26,053 nt of DNA, taken from assembly GCF_001039355.2 (NCBI RefSeq), contig NW_019775777.1:1-26053 (forward strand), given 5' to 3'. Each line of letters starts with the position of its first letter. The first letter of the stretch is position 1. Made by a program: the position numbers and the translations under genes. The notes beneath the pieces were generated by a model. It was not told the DNA's origin. It worked only from the letters and a program-made list of their open reading frames with translations, and did not search any database. The stretch comes from Lingula anatina. Lineage: Eukaryota > Brachiopoda > Lingulata > Lingulida > Lingulidae. Below, piece by piece: positions 22,173-26,053 of this stretch.

Positions 22173-24947
22173 AAAAAAAATAATAATAATGTCTTAACCT
22201 CTGTCATCTATTTTTCCAGTGCAATGGACGGCAACAGCATGGCCCTATTCAGTCTCTTCCTACGTATTAACAACACCTTCAGCAAGGACAGCTCAGACTG
22301 TATGTCCACCCTGTCCACTGCTGTAGAACTCCTCCAGCTCCTGTTGGCCTCTGACCAGCCACCCCCTGGGGACGAGGGCCTGGGGGAGGCAGAGGAACCC
22401 CCAGGGGAGTACAGGAAGATGTCCATAAGTATTGGAGAGCTGAAGAAATATCTGAACTGGACGCCGGAGGTCCAGCCACACCCTCTGGATGACCTGGAAA
22501 AACTCCTAGCTGTAAGACTGAAAGATGAATACTTATTTTTATGAATCATTTCTTTATAGGAAAGTTAATCTGTTTTAACTGTTGCTTTACTCTAATTTTA
22601 CTTCAATAGAAAATAATTTGATAAACAACATCTCAGAGCATTCATCATCTTGTTAAAACAACAGTGGTTTGGGCATTTTTCTGACATCAGAAAAATGGAG
22701 GTATTTTGACAACTGTCACAGAGCAATTGTAATCCAAGGTGAAAAAAATTGCCTACAGAATTCAGCTTGCACTCTGTGATAAGAGAAATCCATGCAGTAA
22801 TAGAAAAAAGTCTGATTAAATTGTTTGGTAGATCGAAAAAATGTGTCTTAAACCAACCTCTATCTTTCTTTTCATTCCAGGAGTATGTGAAGGAAGAAGA
22901 AAGTTTAGATGGTCTCTTGGATGGCATATCTGGTCTTGTGCTGACTCTGAAGACTGAAGAAGGTGGACAACCACAGGGTAAACAATGGCAACAGTTGTCT
23001 CCTTCTTGCAGTTGTTGGCATGCAGCAATCAAAGTTTATCTAGACATTGTTCATTTTATTCATGAGTAAAAAAAAAGCAAAAAAAAAAAAAAAAAACATA
23101 ATACATGATTGAGTAGTGAAAACATCAAGACCCAGAAAAAAGGAAACCAGCTTGATAAACATGTATGATGATCATATTAATATGTTATCATGTAGTCTTT
23201 CCTTCTGTTCCAGATTTTGCAGAACCAGTATTACCTGCTCCTAAAACATTGAAAGAACAGTTTGACCTGCGGTTGACCTGTCAACTAGGAGACGTGGATG
23301 AAGACAAACTGACCTTGATCTACTGGCTGTCCAACCTGGCAGTGGACGACTCGGACCAAGAACTGGACATGGTGGGTCAAAATGACCAGGACACTTTGAT
23401 ATACGTATAAGATGGTTTGGTCCAAAAACTGGGGTGTGCAATTTTTGGTGATGGGGGAAATGATATTACCTGATATACATCTGAAGCAGAGAGAAGGAAA
23501 ATGATCTTGATTAGATAGATTTTTTTAGTTAATTGTTACCATGTGGTTTAAACTTCCACTTTCATTAAAATCAGCACAAAATTAAATCAAGTTGGCAATA
23601 ATTCTGCTTTAGTGGTAAGCAGCAGTATGGGTCAAAAGTGATTTTTCATTTTCTGTAGGTTGAAGAAGATCTTGAAGAGATATCCCAGAAGTATTGTCCA
23701 GATTTTGATGTTAAAAATGAGCTGCGGAAAGGCAAACTGCCATCTGAAATGGACAAAACAAAGTTGAAAAGGAGACCTAAGTATGATATGTTATAACAAT
23801 ATACCGATAATATGAATATACATATATCAAATGTTGAAATGAGAAACAAGTCCATGAGCTTGTAAAATGAAATTTTTAATGATTTTCTCCACTTTCTCAC
23901 CTTTTGGGAAGGGACCATGCCTGAATCCTCCATTATGTTAAAAGATAGGAAGGGAAATGGGGAGGGTCAAGATCTCCATGTTAAATTGCTACATACTGAT
24001 ACTTTATACTTAATGTTTTCAGTAAAAGAAGAGGCATAGATACTATTAACACCAGCAGCCTGAGAGGAAGACAGTTTGGTAATTATGTTTGAACTCTGCA
24101 TTACACGTTTTAAATGCTAAAGAGTGTTGATTGTTATTTTAGATTTAATCGGCCTTTAGCAGTTCTTGGCTCATGTTAAGATGTAGTTATTTAGCCTAAA
24201 AGCTGTAAGATTGTACACAAATCAGTATAAAACAGAATAGGGAGAAATTTGATGGAATGGGCAGGTTTTATGAAGAATATCTTGCCAGGATTTAATTATG
24301 GGGAAAGGTTAACTCTTTCCAACATCTTTCTGCCTGATGAGATGAAGCTATGTGCATAATTCTATTTTCATTGTCAATTATCACAGTGGCCCCCATGAGA
24401 GGGAGAGGGTTTGGACGAGGAATGATGTCCAACAGGCACGACCCCTTCAGGTCAAGGCCACCCAATACGAGCCGACCTCCTTCCATGCATGTAGATGACT
24501 TCGTAAAGCTTTCCAGCCATGGGCAAGGCAACATGGATACCAAACGCCAGGACAAGGTAGAGTGACGCTGTTGTTCATGTTTATGTACACTGGAAAGCTG
24601 AGCTCACACAAGCTTGCAGAATTTTTATCAATGGTTAGAAATATATTTATATAGATTTTGGCAGAAAGAAAAGAAACTGCTTTCTGTCAAATATGCCATA
24701 GATTCAGAAAGGAATCATTTATCCTACAAATTTAATTAAAAACCTGAAACAAAAAGTTCTTCAAGTGAGCTTAGCAAAGTATTTTCTTGTGTTTTTTGGA
24801 CACAACTTTTCAATATAAAAAAAAAAGTGATAAATGTCAGTCAAAAGGCTGGCTATTGAAAGTTGAGTCATATGTTTGACTTGTCCCATTTCATTGTTGT
24901 AGAGTATCCACAACATTCCCAGTATCTCCAGTAGACCTAACTACAAT
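13982..24947 (+). CDS. VIRMA: VIRMA (virilizer homolog), C-terminal half, 22 exons, 5' and 3' incomplete
   Basis: Spliced coding region of the m6A writer scaffold VIRMA/KIAA1429. Known role: in the nucleus it holds WTAP, HAKAI, ZC3H13 and the METTL3-METTL14 core together and directs methylation toward stop codons and 3'UTRs. Joining exons A1-E1, A2-E2 and F-Q at GT-AG sites gives 3047 nt with all phases matching and no stop, about 1015 codons. Recognition rests on blocks in the same order as vertebrate VIRMA: LKYKYVIIELFSAD, IQTDIIDILSTFTQ, SELLPLPLPLQ, NTRRLWSAHLH, LQSLCD, LTEHDYGFYHVK, an arginine/glycine stretch and NTSRPPSMHVDDFV. Human VIRMA (about 1810 aa) has one A-E block as I remember it; here there are two. 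Missing from the window are the N-terminal half and the arginine/glycine-rich tail after exon Q. Exon boundaries are my reading of splice consensus plus frame. No cDNA support is available. Confidence 0.93.
14672..14698 (+). repeat. TTTA repeat forming the acceptor of exon B1
   Basis: About 27 bp of (ATTT)n ending in ttatttag directly at the exon boundary. In copy 2 the same tract (17565-17619) is about 55 bp. Confidence 0.9.
14699..14784 (+). CDS. VIRMA: VIRMA exon B, copy 1
   Basis: 86 bp, phase 1 in, phase 0 out, donor gtaagt. It encodes HTEELKYKYVIIELFS and DCFPVFINILQ, matching the VIRMA block that precedes the leucine-rich helices. The acceptor tag lies directly at the end of a TTTA tetranucleotide repeat. 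It differs from copy 2 at one synonymous site. Confidence 0.9.
15149..15295 (+). CDS. VIRMA: VIRMA exon C, copy 1
   Basis: 147 bp (49 codons), phase 0 at both ends, acceptor after ttttgttgccag, donor gtgagt. It encodes a helical segment beginning KIGELQLLPWQQGIASSY and including AFIKPTLAIVKATLSYLVH. Three synonymous differences from copy 2. The longer open frame covering this exon in another frame is a shadow. Confidence 0.9.
15449..15495 (+). pseudogene. Degenerate partial copy of exon D, upstream of exon D1
   Basis: It repeats the exon D acceptor and the first 30 bases of the exon (through LTSLPTLF), then diverges into aatattaaatgtctg with no donor and reaches a stop after 19 codons. It sits about 103 bp upstream of the true exon. 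It is an old tandem duplication relic that keeps a competing acceptor. Confidence 0.85.
15566..15661 (+). CDS. VIRMA: VIRMA exon D, copy 1
   Basis: 96 bp (32 codons), phase 0 at both ends, acceptor after ttgttatattccag, donor gtaaca. It encodes FQDLTSLPTLFQLH, VMCSICLSGEPSEDAQK, matching the vertebrate FKD...LLCSIPLSG segment. It differs from copy 2 at 7 sites, one of them the only amino-acid change in the whole block (P here, L in copy 2, within GEPSED/GELSED). A degenerate partial copy of this exon lies about 100 bp upstream. Confidence 0.9.
15672..15840 (+). mobile_element. hAT-like MITE, full-length (169 bp), in VIRMA intron D-E copy 1
   Basis: Begins CAGGGGCGGATCCAG and ends CTCAATCCACCCCTG, giving imperfect terminal inverted repeats (CAGGGGYGGATYSAG) of the hAT type. 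Copy 2 of the duplication has the empty site (gtaacagtcgtttgctgctc), which fixes both ends. The expected 8-bp target duplication is not clear; only CAG flanks both sides. Confidence 0.85.
16151..16223 (+). CDS. VIRMA: VIRMA exon E, copy 1
   Basis: 73 bp, phase 0 in, phase 1 out, acceptor after ttattttcag, donor gtaaaa. It encodes IQTDIIDILSTFTQSVP and ESESNE, a near match to the vertebrate IQNDIIDILLTFTQ motif. Because it ends in phase 1 with a G, it can join either exon A2 (completing GAA, Glu) or exon F (completing GAT, Asp) without a frameshift. Confidence 0.92.
16381..16410. repeat. Perfect inverted repeat at the duplication junction
   Basis: Two 14-bp arms, TATGTACAGACACA and TGTGTCTGTACATA, separated by GA, make a near-continuous 30-bp palindrome exactly where homology to copy 2 stops. 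It is followed by a CG-richer segment (cgccgtcatcgccgtcgtgc) and an ambiguous base at 16454. Confidence 0.9.
16933..17136 (+). CDS. VIRMA: VIRMA exon A, copy 2
   Basis: 204 bp, same phases and length as copy 1. Acceptor after tttttcatccag; the donor gtaagc is closer to consensus than copy 1's gtgaga. The peptide is identical to copy 1. Base differences are all at synonymous positions (for example GAC/GAT, ACG/ACA, TTG/CTA). Confidence 0.9.
17157..17319. mobile_element. MITE-like insertion in VIRMA intron A-B, copy 2 only
   Basis: About 160 bp absent from copy 1. Ends are inverted-repeat-like: atgcctatagccagc on the left and ctggctatggtcctgg on the right, with tttgaaccccccccta near the right end, a sequence type I associate with common invertebrate MITEs. 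Exact ends uncertain. The adjoining part of copy 1 (14190-14450) also carries sequence not shared with copy 2. Confidence 0.55.
17565..17619 (+). repeat. Expanded TTTA repeat forming the acceptor of exon B2
   Basis: About 13-14 uninterrupted ATTT units end in the AG used by exon B2, replacing a usual mixed pyrimidine tract. Confidence 0.9.
17620..17705 (+). CDS. VIRMA: VIRMA exon B, copy 2
   Basis: 86 bp, phase 1 in, phase 0 out, donor gtaagt, peptide identical to copy 1. The TTTA repeat forming its acceptor region is about twice as long as in copy 1. Confidence 0.9.
18072..18218 (+). CDS. VIRMA: VIRMA exon C, copy 2
   Basis: 147 bp, phase 0 at both ends, acceptor after ttttgttgccag, donor gtaagt. 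Peptide identical to copy 1, with three silent changes. Confidence 0.9.
18374..18420 (+). pseudogene. Degenerate partial copy of exon D, upstream of exon D2
   Basis: Equivalent of the relic in copy 1, with more changes (FQDLTILATLFNI, then stop). Its presence in both copies shows that this small duplication predates the separation of the two large copies. Confidence 0.85.
18491..18586 (+). CDS. VIRMA: VIRMA exon D, copy 2
   Basis: 96 bp, phase 0 at both ends, acceptor after ttgttatattccag, donor gtaaca. It reads GELSEDAQK where copy 1 reads GEPSEDAQK. The donor-side intron lacks the 169-bp hAT-like insertion found in copy 1, so it looks like the unoccupied site. Confidence 0.9.
18914..18986 (+). 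CDS. VIRMA: VIRMA exon E, copy 2
   Basis: 73 bp, phase 0 in, phase 1 out, acceptor after ttattttcag, donor gtaaaa. Peptide identical to copy 1, with two silent changes. It is followed by single-copy exon F, which begins in the matching phase. Confidence 0.9.
19352..19488 (+). CDS. VIRMA: VIRMA exon F
   Basis: 137 bp, phase 1 in, phase 0 out, acceptor after ttatctttccag, donor gtaagt. It encodes EKSLWTRMMKELFKYVL, PYTFLSGLHMVSELLPL and PLPLQSRE, closely matching the vertebrate VIRMA segment ending SELLPLPLPMQ. This is the first exon downstream of the duplication. Confidence 0.95.
19506..19569 (+). pseudogene. Tandem relic of the 3' end of exon F with decoy donor
   Basis: 64 bp repeating exon F from tcagtggtctcc through its GAGAG|GT donor, offset by 79 bp. 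One change inside turns TTA into TAA, which stops the exon frame, and the duplicated donor reads gtgaat instead of gtaagt. Confidence 0.9.
19687..19795 (+). CDS. VIRMA: VIRMA exon G
   Basis: 109 bp, phase 0 in, phase 1 out, acceptor after attatttttcag, donor gtaggа-type (gtagg). It encodes ELTLTVNTRRLWSAHLHPIA and EILEVIKTLAG, matching the vertebrate NTRKLWSMHLH block. Confidence 0.94.
19983..20099 (+). repeat. Minisatellite with about 18-20-bp units carrying TTTCAG
   Basis: Irregular repeats of acattatttcagattg (about six) in the intron just before exon H. Several units contain an acceptor-like TTTCAG; the last (tttcaact) has lost the AG. Confidence 0.8.
20122..20212 (+). CDS. VIRMA: VIRMA exon H
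   Basis: 91 bp, phase 1 in, phase 2 out, acceptor after ctttctctctcag, donor gtatga. It encodes SSCQVLQHALRRVCWQLADL followed by ASPSSLLVG, matching a conserved helix pair in VIRMA. Several TTTCAG repeats in the intron upstream could compete as acceptors. Confidence 0.93.
20532..20853 (+). CDS. VIRMA: VIRMA exon I, with a lysine/glutamate-rich insert
   Basis: 322 bp, phase 2 in, phase 0 out, donor gtgagt; the acceptor (tatattgaacag) has a poor pyrimidine tract. It begins CILDALLESMDNSIEK, runs through a charged low-complexity linker (EGEKKEEEKEEKAN) and continues with RILNLTAYLVAHPPIKSPVL and KYKDLFPRLLNLLNVV. The flanks align with vertebrate VIRMA, where the linker is also short and charged. 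The long minus-strand frame across this exon is a shadow. Confidence 0.93.
21474..21640 (+). mobile_element. hAT-like MITE relic directly upstream of exon J
   Basis: Aligns along its length with the 15672-15840 element (tattttctgacagtcttcc, aacttgaaaatctgacc, ctgcccctg end), but with more divergence and a damaged left end (tcgggcgaattcag). It produces the open frame that seems to extend exon J upstream to 21519. Confidence 0.85.
21675..21910 (+). CDS. VIRMA: VIRMA exon J
   Basis: 236 bp, phase 0 in, phase 2 out, acceptor after gttctgtctgtcag, donor gtgatt. It encodes SVLQSLCDPAVTMITAESSL and SLRTLVMLTEHDYGFYHVK, both conserved VIRMA blocks. A hAT-like MITE relic ends only 34 bp upstream of its first base. 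Confidence 0.95.
22112..22169 (+). repeat. (CT)29 microsatellite in intron J-K
   Basis: Uninterrupted 58-bp TC dinucleotide run, then poly-A and a TAA repeat to 22199, about 50 bp before exon K. It may act as an extended pyrimidine tract. It gives a spurious serine/leucine-rich N-terminal extension if read as coding. Confidence 0.97.
22220..22511 (+). CDS. VIRMA: VIRMA exon K
   Basis: 292 bp, phase 2 in, phase 0 out, acceptor after tctatttttccag, donor gtaaga. It encodes SMALFSLFLRINNTFSKDSS, STAVELLQLLLASDQ, an acidic proline/glycine linker, then RKMSISIGELKKYLNW and PLDDLEKLLA. Vertebrate VIRMA has the same sequence of elements (LLKRVVSTFSKD, then MSINAAELKQLL). Three minus-strand open frames here are shadows. 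Confidence 0.94.
22881..22977 (+). CDS. VIRMA: VIRMA exon L
   Basis: 97 bp, phase 0 in, phase 1 out, acceptor after tttcttttcattccag, donor gtaaac. It encodes EYVKEEESLDGLLDGISGLV followed by LTLKTEEGGQPQ, matching the vertebrate NLDSLLDSVVGLKQML segment. Confidence 0.93.
23214..23371 (+). CDS. VIRMA: VIRMA exon M
   Basis: 158 bp, phase 1 in, phase 0 out, acceptor after ccttctgttccag, donor gtgggt. It encodes FAEPVLPAPKTLKEQF and DVDEDKLTLIYWLS, matching vertebrate VEPVLSAPESLQNLF. The frame remains open past the donor for only about 12 codons. Confidence 0.93.
23659..23780 (+). CDS. VIRMA: VIRMA exon N
   Basis: 122 bp, phase 0 in, phase 2 out, acceptor after cattttctgtag, donor gtatga. It encodes VEEDLEEISQKYCPDFDVKN followed by a basic segment (MDKTKLKRRP). 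It aligns with the vertebrate LIELSEKCCSDFDLHSELE block. Confidence 0.92.
24023..24078 (+). CDS. VIRMA: VIRMA exon O
   Basis: 56 bp, phase 2 in, phase 1 out, acceptor after ttaatgttttcag, donor gtaatt. It encodes a short basic peptide, KRRGIDTINTSSLRGRQFG, too short for the 60-residue ORF threshold. Support comes from phase agreement with exons N and P and from its location in the variable basic linker of VIRMA. Confidence 0.8.
24387..24556 (+). CDS. VIRMA: VIRMA exon P, RG-rich segment and NTSRPPSMHVDDFV signature
   Basis: 170 bp, phase 1 in, phase 0 out, acceptor after caattatcacag, donor gtagag. It encodes MRGRGFGRGMMSNRHDPFRS and then RPPNTSRPPSMHVDDFVKLS. The motif NTSRPPSMHVDDFV is the most diagnostic VIRMA sequence in the window; I know it as unchanged in vertebrate proteins. 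If the donor is not used, the frame ends two codons later (Val-Glu-stop). Confidence 0.96.
24903..24947 (+). CDS. VIRMA: VIRMA exon Q (small)
   Basis: 45 bp, phase 0 at both ends, acceptor after tttcattgttgtag, donor gtgagt. It encodes SIHNIPSISSRPNYN. The low-complexity polar sequence suits the C-terminal tail, but there is no strong family match. Phase agreement with exon P and two good splice sites are the support. The rest of the tail is beyond 26053. Confidence 0.65.
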
Positions 24948-25496
24948 GTGAGTACACTCTTCCATCTCATGACACTGTGCAGTGTGACACTGGGATGACA
25001 CTCGGGGACTCTGCACTGATATTTCAATGACACTGACATAAAAGCGACACTTTTGACTCCTGAGCAACACTGTTTTGATTTTTTACTTACTTTATGAACA
25101 ATTTCAATATTATCTGTTGATTGAGGAAAAAAAAATACTACTTTATTTTTATAACATAACACAGCTGATGAAATTCTTCTTTGATTTACTCTTTGCTTTA
25201 ATATTATAGCGACATGTTTAGTAGCGTAACACTGGGATAAAACAAGTCACTTAGCTGTGATACCAATTGGACCCTTGAGGGACAGCTTTCACACTAAACT
25301 TAACACAGCTCTTAAACTTGAGTGACAATATTTTCAATCATGAATGCATTATGTTTGACTTGGGTACGGACTGTTGAGTGATATTGTGTGTCAACTCTAA
25401 AGCAACACTGATTGATTTCTGATTCGCTTTTTGCTTTGACATTATAGCGATACTTTTTAGTGTTTTGGCAATTGGAGTGGCACTGGAATGTTCTTT
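24948..25496 (+). other. VIRMA intron after exon Q with diverged internal repeats
   Basis: Phrases such as gcaacactg...ttgattt (25063 and 25403) and gcttt(a/g)a(t/c)attatagcga (25195 and 25431) recur, so this part seems built of degenerate direct repeats rich in gacactg. No exon seen. Confidence 0.45.
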
Positions 25497-25789
25497 GGGG
25501 TCATTAAGAATAGACGATCCAAGTATCAACTGGTCCAAGGCTCAAATATGGCGGACCCTACTTGAAAGGAAGACCGCTTAATCTTGTAATGGTCTCTCTG
25601 CCTCTCACACGCCTCCCCATGCGTTGTCCCTGCTGGAGCACAGTAATTAAATCTCGGCTCCATTCCACCAGACACGAGGGGAGGCATGTGAAAAGCAGAG
25701 AGGATTAAGCAGTATACCTTTCATGTAGAGTCTGCCATATTTGAGCCTTGGACCAGTTGATACTCAGATCTTCTATTCTGAATGGCCCC
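25497..25789. mobile_element. Long-arm foldback element (about 293 bp)
   Basis: The left arm (25497-25618) and right arm (25678-25789) are long inverted repeats of about 112-122 bp. Shared blocks include agtatcaactggtccaaggc, tcaaatatggc and, near the centre, ctctctgc(c/t)..cac..gcctcccc. The loop of about 59 bp has no coding capacity. It lies in the intron after exon Q, where its transcript could form a near-complete hairpin. Confidence 0.85.
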
Positions 25790-25910
25790 TTTGACACTTA
25801 GAATATCTCTGGCATTGTAATAAATAGGTTGAGTTTGGTTATGTGTTGGTTAAGTCATGGGAAATTGGTTGCTATTGTGTCTTCTGATAGACATGACATC
25901 AGACATGTAC

Positions 25911-26053
<143 letters not shown>

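Noticed and set aside
22074-22219. Serine/leucine-rich extension of exon K
   Set aside because: It is the CT microsatellite read as protein. A good acceptor at 22219 marks the exon start.
22208-22549. Three minus-strand frames of 62-113 codons
   Set aside because: Antisense shadows of GC-rich exon K.
22598-23069. Long frames on both strands around exon L
   Set aside because: Antisense shadow, plus + strand readthrough of exon L into its flanking introns; splice sites and VIRMA similarity limit coding to 22881-22977.

Overview
This window is animal (metazoan) nuclear DNA. It is AT-rich and gene-sparse, with GT-AG introns, many simple repeats and several small inverted-repeat transposons. The main gene is recognised with confidence: exons on the + strand from 13982 to 24947 encode the C-terminal half of VIRMA (virilizer homolog, KIAA1429), the large scaffold of the nuclear m6A mRNA methyltransferase complex. 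The order of conserved blocks follows vertebrate VIRMA, including the signature NTSRPPSMHVDDFV in exon P. The style of genome (compact exons, 100-900 bp introns, dense MITEs, high intron polymorphism) suggests a marine invertebrate, perhaps a lophotrochozoan such as a mollusc. That placement is inference only.

Layout. 1-13532 is mostly non-coding. It holds a weak candidate VIRMA exon (567-683), a possible solo LTR (884-1184), a 62-bp tandem repeat (2247-2370), an intact intronless minus-strand gene for a small type I membrane protein with an aspartate run (3033-3887), two unrelated MITE-like elements (7866-8072, 10879-11032), a copy of a third family (9851-9960) and decayed ORFs. 13533-19145 is a direct tandem duplication of about 2.7-2.85 kb within VIRMA. 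Each copy carries the same five exons (A-E, 606 bp, 202 codons). 19352-24947 holds twelve further single-copy exons (F-Q). 24948-26053 is intron, with a long-arm foldback element (25497-25789) and ends in a long poly-T tract. The 5' exons and the RGG-rich C-terminal tail of VIRMA lie outside the window.

The most notable observation is the VIRMA exon-block duplication. Block A-E enters and leaves in phase 1, so both copies can be spliced in series in frame, and either can be skipped in frame. All 22 reconstructed exons join without a frame break, giving about 1015 codons. The two 606-bp coding blocks differ at 21 sites, of which 20 are synonymous, while introns differ by indels and by independent transposon insertions. 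Either this VIRMA carries a second ~200-residue helical-repeat module, or alternative exon cassettes, or an assembly has placed two diverged haplotypes side by side. A single N and a perfect 14-bp-arm palindrome at the junction keep the artefact explanation alive.
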